A DNA stretch of 64,000 bases, taken from contig CM068828.1 in the NCBI GenBank assembly GCA_028554795.2, positions 12,296,314 through 12,360,313 of the forward strand, in the 5' to 3' direction. Under the pieces are notes generated by a model, which saw only the letters and a list, made by a program, of their open reading frames with translations, was not told the origin of the DNA and searched no databases. This document shows positions 1 through 12,220 of the stretch, piece after piece (position 1 is the first letter of the stretch; each line of letters starts with the position of its first letter). The stretch comes from Sinohyriopsis cumingii. Taxonomy: Eukaryota; Mollusca; Bivalvia; Unionida; Unionidae. Both the position numbers and the translations under genes were made by a program.

Positions 1-589
1 TCCTGCATAGCGGAACCTTAGATCAACCTGGAAACAATAGACAGCAGTCTGCCTTCCCACACTTTTCCTCCCCTGCCATGGACAGACACCAATTATCAGC
101 GTGTAATGTGCACATAAATGTTTCCTAATAATCACATGAGTGAGTGAGCACCATTCCCACTCATCCCATCTAGTGAAACAGATTTTTATTTCTAAAACAT
201 GAGAGTGTGTTGGATCCATTCCCACTCATGTCAGCCCTCCATTCAGCCCATTAGGGACCTATATGGATCCACAGCCTGAGGCTAAATTAACAGTGCTTCT
301 TGAGCACATAAATGCCTGGGGGATGAGGCACTGATTCCTTCCCCCAGGAACAATTAACAGGCCGTAGTGCGGTCATAAATCCGAGGTATGTGCACTTAAT
401 GTGCGCACACCTCGCTAATCCAATAAGAGATAGATAGATAGCTGACACACCAATTCTCTCCTAATTGATGGGCAACTGATGGTCAATTACTGTAATGTAT
501 AATACCTGAACAGTATGCCTTGAATTGAAACAACAATTAGTTCTATTGTTGACTTATGCATCTGAAACATTTTCCAATTTAGGATCAAC
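1..589. other. Non-coding flank, nothing recognised
   Basis: I see no exon, repeat array or RNA gene here. Given the minus-strand FERM gene to the right, this is probably its intron or downstream sequence. That is inference, because the next FERM exon is not visible in the window. Confidence 0.4.
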
Positions 590-1025
590 TAAGTATCATA
601 AGATGTCTGCTGGTGAAAACTCCTGATGATATAGCCATAACTTTGGGAGTAAAAGTTTCAGTACAGCCTCCATGTTGACCATATTGTGGGTTAGTCATTT
701 TCATTTACTACCAATCAGGCAATGTAAGAACTCTTCTGATGAAAACCCCAAGTTAGAATTACCTTCTATTTAAGAGTAGTGAAAACAAGATTTTCAAGAT
801 GCCCACATACTTGACATCAGATGAGAACCATTTTTATTTAAGATGGACATTATAAATCTTTCAGTGAAAACCCCATGGTGATATCACCCTTCATTCAAGA
901 GAAGTAGTGAGTTGGCCATTGTGGCAGCCATATTAAACATCAGTACCATTTTCATTTAGGACTAACCAGACATGATAAGAAGTCTTCTAGGGAAAACACC
1001 ATGTCTATATGACTTTCCATTCAGG
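590..1025. repeat. Dispersed repeat A, degenerate tandem units
   Basis: Loosely repeated units of about 110-140 bases share phrases such as 'accattttcattta', 'gaaaactcc', 'gattttcaagatgg' and 'catattgga'. The same phrases recur at 7345-8450, 29745-30720, 36640-37560 and 41760-42230, so this is an interspersed family whose copies are themselves tandem arrays. No open reading frame of interest is present. I infer an old non-autonomous element; its class is not visible. Confidence 0.7.
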
Positions 1026-1345
1026 ACACATGGTACTAATTGTATAGAAAAATGGGAACCAGCCTGGAAATGGGTGAACATAAAATAGAGTATATATCGG
1101 TTTGGGTGACCAGGACTGGTTGATAATGAAAGTTATTTTGTAGGAGAAAGACTCTTCTGAGAGCTTATCCTAATTGTAAGTGATACAAAATACAGACATT
1201 GCTTTCTTGATCGATTTTCAGTTCTTTAACAGTCTTGAGTTTGGAACACTCATTACTGAACTTAGCACTTGACTCTTCTGTACAGAACTGAAAGCACTTG
1301 TTTCAAAAACATGTAGTTAAAATGCCACTGCTCATATCCATTTCT
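1021..1345. repeat. Dispersed repeat B, copy 1
   Basis: About 310 bases starting near 'ggacacatggtacta' recur with scattered differences at 7005-7335. Shared phrases include 'aatgggaaccagcctgg', 'gagagcttatcct' and 'gagtttggaacactcatt'. It adjoins repeat A at both places, so the two may be parts of one larger element. Confidence 0.75.
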
Positions 1346-1924
1346 CTACACAGAAGCTGACGTCCATGTTTCATCTATAATGATAAATATAGGTTTGATC
1401 ATGAGCACTCAGAAATTTTAAGTTATTGAAATTTTAATATCATGGTGTTTGCATAGGTTTACTATGGGAACTGAATTAGTATTACGAGTCCTGTAGTTAG
1501 CTAGAGCAATACAGTGACTCCACATATGCAAGTGCAATTAACTTTACTATAAATGCAATCATACTGTTATATTTGTGGATAACAAACAAAATTAATACCT
1601 TCTGCAAATAACAGTGACTTTCAGTGGGATATTAACTCATTCGGCCCCAGAGGTTTTTGTCGTTTTCGCCTGAAATGCGCGTAGAAAGACATTTGGGGGG
1701 CTATTTCTGAATACATCATAATACATCACTTTCAACAGATTTTCCATGAGACTAATGCCTAGTTGTATTAGAAACATCATTTTTCATTGGTTATTTTGCT
1801 TGCGCATGAGCAGAAGGGTAAAAGTTGGAGTTCCCTTTTTTTTTAAAGCTTAATGGACCCATCATTTTCGTATGCAGACCGCTCTTTATTCCAAACGCCA
1901 CCTTATCCTAGTTTTTGCAAAGGT

Positions 1925-1950
1925 ACACCTGTCTGTGTGCAGTTCAGACC
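1925..1950. repeat. LINE target-site duplication, left copy
   Basis: These 26 bases (beginning acacctgtctgtg) are repeated exactly at 5919-5944, just after the LINE 3' tail. In intact MITE copies the same motif occurs once, which confirms a duplicated target site made by LINE insertion. Confidence 0.95.
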
Positions 1951-2736
1951 TGTGGTCTAAGGTTGACGTTGCCCGGGGTGGGAGTGGGAGACAAGCGCCC
2001 CAGTCCTCCAAAAAATGCCCCATACGGCTGGCGTCTCTGACTGCCTCTGTCAACTAAAATCCAGCTCCTTGCCTTCGCGAGTGGCTTAGATGTGAAGCCC
2101 GGCAGATCATGTTTTCTACTAACAGGAGAAGGGGTGAAGGCGGCCCACTGGCGCCTTAAAACCAGTTGCTTCGGGTAGATGGGACTCGTAAACCTTGGAT
2201 GGTAGCTCATCTAGGAGAAGGAAAACTCCAATTCCAAACCTCTGCTGCCTTGTGGCTATACCCACTCATGGGAAAGGCTAAGGGAGTAAACCGGGACAGA
2301 AAATCCGGAGATGGAGTCCCTAAGGCGGTCTGACATTGACTTCAATGTCATTCTGGCAACTCCTGCGACGCCGTTGGTGCCAAGCTGTATCGGCGTTCGT
2401 CGTTCCCTTGGGCACACCAGCTGCGTGGAGAGGGGGGATCTGCTGCATGGACAACAGCTGATTCTCCATACCACCCTGCCCAGGCTTCATAGCTCCACTG
2501 GAGAGGACACTCCATCATCGTCATACGGCGTCGGCACAACACGAGAAGTAGCAGTTTACCGGTTCTAAGTCAAAGCTCGATTGGCGTAGAGCTTGGCGCC
2601 AGGGGTTACTTCTGACGGTGGGAGAGGTCATCAGGTCTCACTGGACAGCTACCGCCCGCCTCAAGCTGGGCAGCCCCCAGTCAGTAAGGTGCTGCCCGCC
2701 ATGGCCTGCCTGCTTCACTGGGTGCGTGCAGCTTAG
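1951..2736 (+). other. LINE 5' leader (5' UTR, possible remnant ORF1)
   Basis: This is a GC-rich leader upstream of the endonuclease frame. Several open frames of 60-130 codons occur on both strands, but none shows a motif I recognise as ORF1 (no zinc knuckle or clear coiled coil). A TAG at 2734-2736 closes the endonuclease frame upstream. The sequence probably acts as an internal promoter and 5' UTR, by analogy with other RTE elements. Confidence 0.55.
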
Positions 2737-5700
2737 AGAACCATCTCGACAAGTGGGCCACAAAACTCCGCACCAGGAAAGACTAAAAGAAGAAATAAGA
2801 AGACTCCAACTCTTCGTTTTGCAACCTGGAACATCAGGACCATGTGCCCTGGATTGACCGCTGACATACAGCAGATCGACGATGCATGGAAGACTGCCGT
2901 CATTGACAGAGAACTCTCCTGACTGAACATTGACATTGCCTGCCTCCAGGAGACCCGACTGGCTGGCAGCGGCACAATCAGGGAAGCCAATTACACGTTC
3001 TTTTGGCAGGGGAAGCCCTTGGATGAACCTAGGCAGCATGGTGTAGGCTTCGCCGTAAAGAACACGCTACTTGCCTTCATTGAACCTCCATCATCAGGTA
3101 CTGAGAGAATCCTTGCCCTCCGGCTGTCAACATCCTTAGGCCCGGTCAACATCTTCAGCGTGTACGCCCCAACCCTCTGTTCCACCTACAAGGAGAAAGA
3201 CAGGTTTTATGAGGCTCTGGATCAGGCAATATCCAGTATCCCCAACAATGAAAGCCTTTACTTACTAGGAGACTTCAATGCTAGAGTGGGAGCTGACCAT
3301 GAGGCCTGGTCCACCTGTCTCGGCAAGATCAACGAGAATGGTCAGCGACTGCTGGAAATGTGCTGCTCCCACAGCCTATGTGTGAACAACACTTTCTTCA
3401 AATGCAAGGAGATCCACCAGGTGTCGTGGAGACACCCACGTTCATGCCACTGGCACCAGCTAGACCTCGTCATCACCAGGCATGCAGAACTGGCCAGTGT
3501 CCTCCTCACCTGCAGCTACCACAGTGCCGATTGTGACACGGACCATTCCCTCATGGCCAGCAAGGTGCGAATATTACCCAAGAAGCTGCACCATGCCAAG
3601 AAGAAGGGTAACCCATGCATCAACACCTGCTGTGCAAGCAACCCAGAGAAAACACAACAGTTCATCAGCAAACTGAAGGAAGCCCTCACCAAAGTGACAC
3701 CTGATGACACCATTGACTCCAAGTGGTCCCATATCCGTGACTCTGTGTACAATTCAGCCATCACAGCTTACGGGAAGAGGGAGCGAAAGAATGTTGACTG
3801 GTATGAGGCAAACTGGGAGGAGACGGAGCCCGTGACTGAGGCAAAGAGTAGAGCCCTCCTGGCATACAAGGCTGCACCTAGCCCCAGAACACTACAAGCC
3901 CTCAGGATTGCAAGGAACAATGCCCAGAAGACTGCCCGCCACTGTGCCAACACCTACTGGCTGAACCTTTGCAACAGTATACAGACAGCTGCTGACACCG
4001 GGGATACAAGAGGAATGTATGAGGGTATCAAAAAGGCGACAGGCCCCCCCAGCTACAAGACCGCACCCCTCAAGTCCAAGACGGGTGAAGTCATCACAGA
4101 CCAGGGGAAACAACTGCAGCGATGGTTAAGCACTATCTCGAGCTATATGCAACTCAACACAATGTCACTGGAACTGCCCTGGATGCCATTCCAGACCTGC
4201 CTGTCATGGAGGAGCTAGACACACAGCCCACCCTGGAAGAGCGCGGAAAAGCCATCGATTGCCTTGCCTGTGGGAAGGCTCCTGGAAGCGACGGCATTCC
4301 GCCTGAAGTCCTCAAGAGCGGAAAACCAGCACTGCTCCAGCCCCTACACACACTTCTCTGCCTTTGCTGGGAACAGGGATACATCCCACAGGACATGCGC
4401 GACGCCAATATAATCACTTTGTACAAAAACAAAGGAGACCGTAGCGACTGCAACAATTATCGGGGCATCTCCCTCCTCAGCATCGTTGGAAAGGCTTTCG
4501 CCCGTGTTGCCTTGGCACGCTTGCAGATCCTAGCCTCCCGCGTCTACCCAGAGTCCCAGTGTGGATTTCGAGCCGGCAGGTCAACTGTAGACATGATCTT
4601 CTCACTACGTCAGCTGCAGGAGAAGTGTCGCGAGCAGCAGATGCCCGTCTACATTGCCTTCATTGACCTGACAAAGGCGTTTGACCTGGTTAGTCGGAGT
4701 GGACTCTTCAGACTCCTGCAGAAGATCGGCTGCCCCCCACGTCTGCTTGCTGTCATCATGTCGTTCCACGTGAACATGCACAGCACAGTGTGCTTCAATG
4801 GCGCAACATCTGAAGCATTCCCAGTCATCAGCGGAGTCAAACAAGGCTGTGTCCTTGCGCCGACGCTCTTTGCCATCTTCTTCTCCATGCTTCTCCAGTA
4901 CGCATTCAAGGACTGCAGCGAGAGAGTGTACATCCATACCAGGGCTGACGGCATGCTGTTCAACATCGCCAGTCTCCGTGCTAAGACTAAAGTCACAGAG
5001 GTACTCATCCGTGAATTGCTCTTCGCCGACGATGCAGCCTTGACATCACACATGGAAGATGGACTGCAGCAGCTGGTATGCCGCCTCTCCCATGCTTGTA
5101 AGGAATTTGGACTGACCATCAGTTTGAAGAAAACGAACGTCATGGCGCAGGATGCAGACTCCCCTCCCTCTGTCACCATCGATGGGTACAACTTGGAAGT
5201 TGTCGAGAACTTCACATACCTCGGGTCTAACATCTCCAGCTCACTCTCCATTGATTCTGAGGTGAACGGCAGGATTGCCAAGGCAGCAGCAGTGATGGCC
5301 AGACTTAAGCAGAGAGTCTGGAACAACCGCAACCTCACAGAGAAGACCAAACTGCGTGTCTACCAAGCCTGCGTACTCAGCTCACTTCTCTACAGCAGCG
5401 AAACATGGACCACCTATGCAAGACACGAGAGGAAACTTAACAGCTTCCACCTGAGATGTTGTGGCTCATTCTGCACATCCAATGGCAGGACAAAGTACCC
5501 AACACAGAAGTTCTAGAATGCGCCAACATGAACAGCATGTTCTCCATTCTCAGCGAGAGGCACCTTCGCTGGCTTGGCCATGTCAAAAGAATGGACCCAG
5601 GTCGCATTCCCAAGGACCTGTTATATGGGGAGTTAGCAGAAGGTGCACGACCAACTGGACGACCACATCTGCGCTTCAAAGATGTTTGCAAGAAGGATAT

Positions 5701-5887
5701 GAAGACGGCAAACATCAATGTCAACGACTGGGAGAGCTGTGTAAACAACCGTTCCAGCTGGCGCCTAGCTGTCAGGCAGGGAGTTCAAAACGCAGAGGAA
5801 GAGAGAAGAATAAAACAAGCTGAAAAGAGAGCTAGAAAGAAGGATAGACAAAAGCTTACTTTGGAGCTACGCCATCGTCTCCCGTAG
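2737..5887 (+). pseudogene. RTE endonuclease-reverse transcriptase, broken ORF
   Basis: The frame opens after the TAG at 2734. Endonuclease motifs follow in order: TWNIRTM, CLQETRLAG, VYAPT, LLGDFNARVG, and DTDHSLM near 3540. The frame changes near 4125, and the reverse transcriptase then shows NYRGISLLS, CGFRAGRSTVDMI, IDLTKAFDLV, GVKQGCVLAPTLF and the catalytic LLFADDAAL. A second frame change near 5460 leads into the typical tail RHLRWLGHVKRM and a stop at 5885-5887. Defects: an in-frame TGA at 2920-2922 (a likely CGA-to-TGA CpG change) and two apparent single-base losses near 4125 and 5460. All key catalytic motifs remain readable, so decay is recent. The product would nick DNA and copy the element RNA in the nucleus. 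Confidence 0.93.
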
Positions 5888-5918
5888 ACGGACGGATGCC
5901 AAGAAGAACAAGAACAAG

Positions 5919-5944
5919 ACACCTGTCTGTGTGCAGTTCAGACC
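5919..5944. repeat. LINE target-site duplication, right copy
   Basis: This is identical over 26 bases to 1925-1950 and directly follows the LINE tail. MITE sequence resumes after it. Confidence 0.95.
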
Positions 5945-6241
5945 AGTCTGCCTAATCTGAGGCCAAAAGGTCTAAAATCCGGACACAAAACTGCATTCTG
6001 ACCACGAGCAAATTTTGGGTGGAAAAAAAAACCGGGTCCAAAAAATGAGGTTTTTCTCTCTGTATTTTGTAGTGCAACTAGAACTTCCAGATTATTTGGC
6101 ATCATTTTAGAGCTATAGCTGTCTGCTTTTTTGTAATACCACCCACACTGGTGTATCTTAAATGACCTTGATGCTGCAGAGCTCGGAAATAGGGTACAGC
6201 CTCATCACACCTACAGACGGGATTGGGGCCGAATCAGTTAA

Positions 6242-7004
6242 ACATATATTCAGCTATATCAGCTGTTGCCACAAAGGGGGAGGGGGTGCAGTGTGTAGAG
6301 TGTGTAGCTTTGATTACAGTAGGTAGAGTATTTTGCACATTGGTTAATATCTATACAATTACTTATATAAAGTTTATACAATTTACCATTTATAGAGTAA
6401 TTATAGTGACCAATATATTTTCTAATTGTGTTCTGAAACATAATGCTTCAGACAGGATCACTTAGGTCTCTTCACCATGCTTAATGGTGATGAACTCTCA
6501 TGACTTTGCATCCCACTAATTTCCTTCAGTGAATGTTTTGAAACTTCAGATTTTGCATTTTAATGGACTTATGTCTACCTTACTTTACTTTTAAATTATA
6601 TGTTTTCTGGGGGGAATTTTAGGTAATTTTTGTCATTTAAATCTCTTTTCCTGTAATAATACATGTACATATAGATGGTCACCTTGACCTTTTACTCATT
6701 AATTACATAATATGACAAGGCTGGTAATATATTTCAGTATTATATTGAAGAGAGATAAATGGTGATATTAAAATAGATGACTTATTGGACAGCTTTATTT
6801 TATTATTTTTTTTCCTGATTTTCTTAAATAAAGCTCAAATACTTAAAATGTTGCCTGAAAAGCACCACTGATATATATAGGTGAACATGAACTTGCAATA
6901 TAATTTAATTTTCATTAATGTAATCTTTGACAAGCAGAACTATGCACATTGCTTACTCATGCATGGAACTACTATTGTTAGGTCTGTCAAGAAAATCAAG
7001 GGTG
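6242..7004. other. AT-rich non-coding stretch
   Basis: I see no exon, tandem array or recognised mobile element. The few open frames are short and have no domain motif. Confidence 0.4.
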
Positions 7005-7335
7005 AATATAGGACACATGGTACTAATGATATGGAAAAATGGGAACCAGCCTGGAAATTGGTGAACCTAAAATAGACTATATATGGGTTTGGCTTGCCAG
7101 GATTGGTTAATAATGTAAGTTATGTTTTAGGAAAAAGAATCTTTTGAGAGCTTATCCTAGTTGTAAGTGAAAAAATAATAAAGACATTGTTTTATTGATG
7201 GAATTTCAGTCCTTTAACAGTCCTGAGTTTGGAACACTCATTGCTGAATTAGCACCCGACTCTCTGGTGCAGAATTGAAAGAACGTTGCAAACACATGTA
7301 GGTCCAGAAAATGCTGCGGCTCATATCCCTTTCTT
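7005..7335. repeat. Dispersed repeat B, copy 2
   Basis: Direct repeat of 1021-1345. The two copies flank the MITE/LINE composite about 6 kb apart. Divergence looks like roughly one difference in eight to ten bases (judged by eye). Confidence 0.75.
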
Positions 7336-7344
7336 TTTGGGAGG

Positions 7345-8450
7345 AGTAGTGATAACAAGATTTTTGAGATGGCTGCCATGTGGCCATATTTCACATCAGA
7401 TCAGCATACTTTTTATTTATGACCAACTAACATCAAAAGATTTTCAGTGAAAAACTCATGTAGATATGACCAACCATGTATGTGGAGATGCAATAAAAGA
7501 TTTTCAAGATGACCAGTGTTAAGGCCATGTTGGGCATCAGATCAGCACCATTTTCATTCAGGACTAACCAGACACCATAAGAAGTCTCTCAGAGAAAACT
7601 CCACGTTGAAATGATCATCCATTCAGAATGAGAAGCAATAACAAGATTTTAAAGATGGCTGAAATGGCAGCCATACTGGCTTTCAGATCAGTACCACTTC
7701 AATCAACAACCAACTGGATATCAGTCAAAATTCCATGTTCATATGATCATCAATTCATAAGGAGTGGTAATAACTAGATTTTCAAGATGGCCATTCTGGC
7801 AGCAACACAGGATGTCCAAGCAGCATAATTTTTTATTTGTGACCAATTAGACCATACAATGACAATGTGTAATGTTTTCTTGACAGTCCTTTAAGTAGTT
7901 TAGGATGAGTAGTGAAAATAAGCTTGTGCTAATGGATGGATGGATGATGACTCAAGACAACTGCCTGGAAGCCATATTGGATGCCAGATCAGTACCATTT
8001 TCATTTAAGAACAAATGGATAGTAGAAGTCTTTTTGGTGAAAACTCCATGTCAATATGAATTGCAATAACAAGATTTTCAATGGATCTCTGATCAGTACC
8101 ATTTTTATGTGGAACCAACTAGACATCCCAATTTGATATGATCATCGATGCACGAGGAGTTGCAATTACAAAATTTTCAAAATGGCTGCAGTGGTGGCCA
8201 TACTGGATGTCAGATTATAACCATTTAGGATGAATTAGACATCATAAGAAGAATAGTAGCAATTAAAACAAGGTTTTTAAGACAGCCACTGTGGCAGAAT
8301 TTATGTGTCAAGTTTCATGTCAATCCTCCAAGTAGTTTAGTATAATAGTAGCAATAACAAACTTGTGTAATTAGATGGACAGACAACAGATGACAGACCA
8401 TCCCACAAATTCTGGTTTATGACCAACAGAGCTCAAAACAGTCTGCTTAA
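7345..8450. repeat. Dispersed repeat A, long tandem copy
   Basis: At least seven degenerate units contain 'gattttcaagatgg(c)', 'ggatgtcagatcag', 'accattttcattt' and 'catcataagaagtct'. The block ends in a tail with 'gtagtttag...agtagcaataacaaacttgtg' followed by 'gatggacagacaacagat'. The same tail appears at 30655-30720 and 37470-37560, so it probably marks one end of the element. Confidence 0.75.
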
Positions 8451-10003
8451 TGTCTCCTTAATCCCAAAAGTGCATACAAGATGTCTTTCTCTATTGCAAA
8501 ATGGGCTTCTTTAAGTTGTTAAGTGAAACAGGATGTACTTCATCAACAGATACAAGAATTCACTCAACGCTCAGTCATTTGATCAAAGATAAAACTACCT
8601 TTCTCTTACTTCATCGCATAGAACAGGCTATCAAGGAATAAAAGAATCTCATGCCAGTCAATGAGTACAACACTAAAATTAGAAGACTAACTTCTTAAAT
8701 TGTTTATCTTAGGATAAACCTCTCTACCTTGGTGCCGCCATTTAAACCTGATGATCATTTTCTGTGAGCTCAATATATAATGTTATTACAACAATTTATC
8801 TGGTTTTCAAACACAGAAACACTGAACTGAAAGTAACTTCTCAAATCCTGAAATCTGATTATAGATCACATTGGACTCGGCTTTGACCAAACATTTTCAA
8901 TCTAAATTTTAGTAAATGTTAGCTCAGAAGTTTAGATTTCAAACTCTACTGCAGTCTCTTTTTTTTTTTTTTTACATATCCTGACCTAAAGATTGATGAA
9001 AATATTCCAGTGGTGCAAGACCAATATAATTTTTCAGGATCAAGTCTAACTGAAATTCAGGCAAACACTGCATACACATGCAAGATTATGTTTCTTATGT
9101 ACCACACAAAATAAATTTATACACAACCTGTTCAAAAATGTCTTCCATACACAAGAGACCCAAGTGATCCAAATTAATTAAAAAGATGAAAGAATCCAAG
9201 ATCGTGATTATGGTAAACCAAACTGATAAAAAAAAATGGCTCTGAGATTGCAATAAGCCCATACAATCTGATGAAACATCAATATCCATGGATCTTGCTC
9301 ATCATCAACATCAAGCTTTTGATGATACAAAACCATATTCCAAAGTTGGACTGAAACCAGCTCAGAAATATGGACTCCAAAGTGGTAACAATTTCAATGA
9401 CTGGACACAATGGACAATACACAATAGATGTAGGGTACATACCATAAGTTCATATGGCTTTATGATCAGGTGACCTAAAACTAGATTTGTTTGCAAAACA
9501 TGTATACAACCACTGCATAAGAGAAAGTTCATGTTCAAAAAGTTAAAGAACTTCAGATTGATATAATGCCATGAAAATTGCATATTCCATTCATTCCACC
9601 TACAGGTGACTATAAAGACACCAATTAAATTTCATTTTTCTATCTCTAGTGATTTTTCCTTAATTGTGCTAACTAGGTTTTCTTAAAATCCAAAAATGTT
9701 CAAAATGTGTACAAACTGAAAAGCATAACAACCTGAAAATCTAATCAGATTTTCTACCTATATAAGCAATTATGTCTGCCAAATTTCACTTGTCTAACTT
9801 CAGGGATTTTTGAGCAAACATGCTAAAAAGCTTTATGGTACATACAGATAAACATACATACAGGCGGAATGACAGATATGGCTAAAGAAAGGGGCACCAA
9901 GCAGTGGTGCATGAAAATTTAGACTGACAATATGAGCCACAAAGTTGATAAAAAAGCATATGGATGATAAGGTTCATTTCAACAACCTCTGCTTCCATGT
10001 CCC
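8451..10003. other. Non-coding stretch, nothing recognised
   Basis: AT-rich sequence with a T-run near 8958 and no splice-bounded exon that I can recognise. I searched this stretch on the minus strand for the next FERM exon (F2 lobe) and did not find one. Confidence 0.4.
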
Positions 10004-10480
10004 ACATCCAACATGGTCTAAAGCTAAAACCTATCATGACGACATATGGTAAGACAACAACATGTCCCAAATCCAACATGGTCCTAAAGCTCACACCTAT
10101 CCTGACAACATATGTTAAGTCAATACCATGTCCCAAATCCAACATGGTCCTAAAGCTCACACCTATCATGACAACATACGGTAAGTCAATACATGTCCCA
10201 AATCCAACATGGTCCTAAAGCTCACACCTATCCTGACAACATATGGTAAGTCAATACCATGTCCCAAATCCAACATGGTCCTAAAGCTCACACCTATCCT
10301 GACAACATATGGTAAGTCAATACCATGTCCCAAATCCAACATGGTCCTAAAGCTCACACCTATCCTGACAACATATGGTAAGTCAATACCATGTCCCAAA
10401 TCCAACATGGTCCTAAAGCTCACACCTATCCTGACAACATATGGTAAGTCAATACATGTCCAAAATCCAACAAGGTCTTA
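10004..10480. repeat. 66-bp minisatellite, about 7 copies
   Basis: The unit begins 'catgtcccaaatccaacatgg' and ends 'atggtaagtcaatac'. Successive copies start 66 bases apart (for example 10209 and 10275), and the central copies are nearly identical. Because 66 is a multiple of three, each frame stays open through the array on both strands. That explains the apparent repetitive proteins here, and I do not call them genes. Confidence 0.93.
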
Positions 10481-10757
10481 AATTTAAAACCTACACTCAC
10501 AACATCTGATTAGTCAAACTTTAAGTCAGGATTCAACTTTTTTTTTGTGGCCTATAATTCAACAACAAAAAATTAGAGTGAGAACCCGGCATTTTGATGG
10601 ATTAAAATGTCAAGACTAATTTCAAATAAAATAATACAATAACTAAGCCCGGCCTTAAAATGGAATTCTCTTTGGTCAAATTGGAGCCAGACTGATATAG
10701 TCCAGACTAGAATTCTGTCAGTGAAATCCAGGCCTTGTTCATGTTCTTACAACTAAC
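10481..10757. other. Intron sequence downstream of FERM exon 3
   Basis: This lies 3' of the FERM exon donor on the minus strand. Nothing else is recognised. Confidence 0.5.
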
Positions 10758-10876
10758 CTTGTTAACTCATCTTCCAATAAAGTTGGATCTGGAGTGTAAA
10801 ATTTGACAAGGAAATACAGAGGCCTATCTGGGTTAGGTAGCTGTTTGAGAATGGCCTTCTCCCGGTCCAACCAACA
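10758..10876 (-). CDS. FERM-domain protein, third coding exon (F1 to F2 junction)
   Basis: On the minus strand a polypyrimidine tract and CAG acceptor precede 119 bases of open frame, ended by a GTTAGT donor. The exon encodes 39 codons plus two bases, beginning CWLDREKAILKQL and containing LYFLVKFYTPDP and LLEDELT. WLD..K.I.KQ, VKFY.PDP and EELTR are hallmark blocks at the end of the F1 lobe and start of the F2 lobe in FERM domains. It joins in phase 0 to the exon at 16294-16398, and the last codon is split (AG plus next base, expected Arg). FERM domains link membrane phosphoinositides and receptor tails to the cytoskeleton. The next exon is not visible in the window. Confidence 0.88.
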
Positions 10877-12220
10877 CTGAAATAAAAAGGAAATTTTAAG
10901 CTATAAAAAATAATAAGAAACAAAATAATAATGAAACCCATTGATAGGAAACTGATTTTATTTAATCCCTAATAAAGTGAGGTATTAATTAAGTCCAATA
11001 TATTAAATAAACCTCACAATCATTTTTGTTTCCATTTTTAACAAACTTGGGTTTAAATGAATACATTTCACTATTCCTTTGGAGTTTGTAATATGCAGGT
11101 ACTACTCTGTGATGCAATTTGTGATGTTTTATCTTAATTTCTTTTGCCTGAAGCTTATAAATGTCGAACTGAATGCTGAGCAGTAATGGATTTATTTATT
11201 ACTATTGAATGACACATCTCCACATTAAAGGTTACATGACACCAACAAGACTTGAGTAAAACTATCTTGCCCAAAGACACGACTCAACTTGATCTGGGCA
11301 GAATTTGAACCTAACACTATTCTGGCTGCAAGTTCAGCATGTTAACCCCCTAGTCACCCAGGTTCCCAATATGATTAAAATTGAGATATACATATATAAT
11401 ATTGTGATCTGATAGGTACTGATATATTTCATATTCCAGTGCTCTTTGGATTTCCTGATCCACTATTTTAAGCAACGTACAAGAAGTACTGTATTGTGTT
11501 AAGGAGATTTACTGTCTGAAAGGTTATATTCCAAATTATATCCCTCAAAATTTAAAAGCTGTAATAAGATTGGTGAACCTAAAGGTCAACAAGCATAACG
11601 CCGTATTGGTTTCTCTCAGACCTTCATTATTTTGGAGACCTTAATTTTAGTCAGATTGCCATAGCTATGTAAGAGCCCTAATGGAAAATTTAACTTAATT
11701 GAAAGTCAACAGCATTTGTAATCTTTTGGTCTCCACAAAGAGAGTCAATAATAACAACATATTTTATCATGGCTAAAATAAGGACCATTAAATAATCAAG
11801 TTTAGTGGATGTCCACTCAGATATTTATGGGAGAAAATGGTATGCAGTACATAACTGATTGAAATAAGATATCCCAATTTTATTTTATTTTTTACAAAGT
11901 AATAATTCCAATTTTTATAAATGAATTGGATTTTCTGCAATATGAATGGCTGTAAATGGTCATGTGATATTATCTGGAATTTTTTACACATTGATAGATT
12001 CTGGGACTACTTTCAGTTTTTGTACTGTCTGCAATATAAACAAACACTGCACACACATCATTATGAAACGACTGTTTCATCTTCAAAAATTTTTATTCTG
12101 CAAATATAAATTATACCCTTTTTATACTTTTTCAAATATTCTTTGATCGAAATGCATAGTTTACAATCTGGCCTTCGTCTGGTACATAGTTGCTCAAAAT
12201 GACCGATTACGTTGATTTAG
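10877..12220. other. FERM intron 2, distal part
   Basis: AT-rich intron sequence with no recognised repeat family or exon, lying between the FERM exon at 10758-10876 and the DUF3504-like exon. Confidence 0.5.

Larger units (their letters stand above)
1951..5918 (+). mobile_element. RTE-clade non-LTR retrotransposon, apparently full length
   Basis: This 3,968-base element is bounded by perfect 26-base target duplications. It has a GC-rich 5' leader, then an apurinic endonuclease, a reverse transcriptase and a short C-terminal tail, and it ends in a simple A/AG/AC-rich 3' tail (aagaagaacaagaacaag). The endonuclease resembles the RTE/BovB endonuclease that database entries often label 'craniofacial development protein 2-like'. 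Its much higher GC content than the surroundings and the intact duplications suggest a fairly recent insertion, although the reading frame is already broken in three places. Confidence 0.92.
1636..6237 (+). mobile_element. TTAA-flanked (piggyBac-like) MITE, older copy, split by a LINE
   Basis: The left part (1636-1950) and right part (5945-6237) are the two halves of a MITE found in better shape at 35707-36313, 49567-50183 and 58227-58804. The outer ends are inverted repeats: ctcattcggcccc after TTAA at 1632-1635, and ggggccgaatcag before TTAA at 6238-6241. A TTAA target duplication is the hallmark of the piggyBac superfamily. Its termini differ from those of the younger copies (cacattaacccctgg type), so it looks like a distinct, older subfamily. 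It has no transposase. Confidence 0.75.

Noticed and set aside
2256..5748. Long open frames on the minus strand across the LINE
   Set aside because: They mirror the GC-rich sense frame and show no domain of their own.
3019..5887. Endonuclease resembling 'craniofacial development protein 2', as a host gene
   Set aside because: It is followed by reverse transcriptase motifs and sits between 26-bp target duplications, so it is a LINE.
9882..10481. Repetitive proteins on both strands (MVLKLTPILTTYGKS type)
   Set aside because: These are products of the 66-bp repeat, whose length is a multiple of three; no start context or splice sites.
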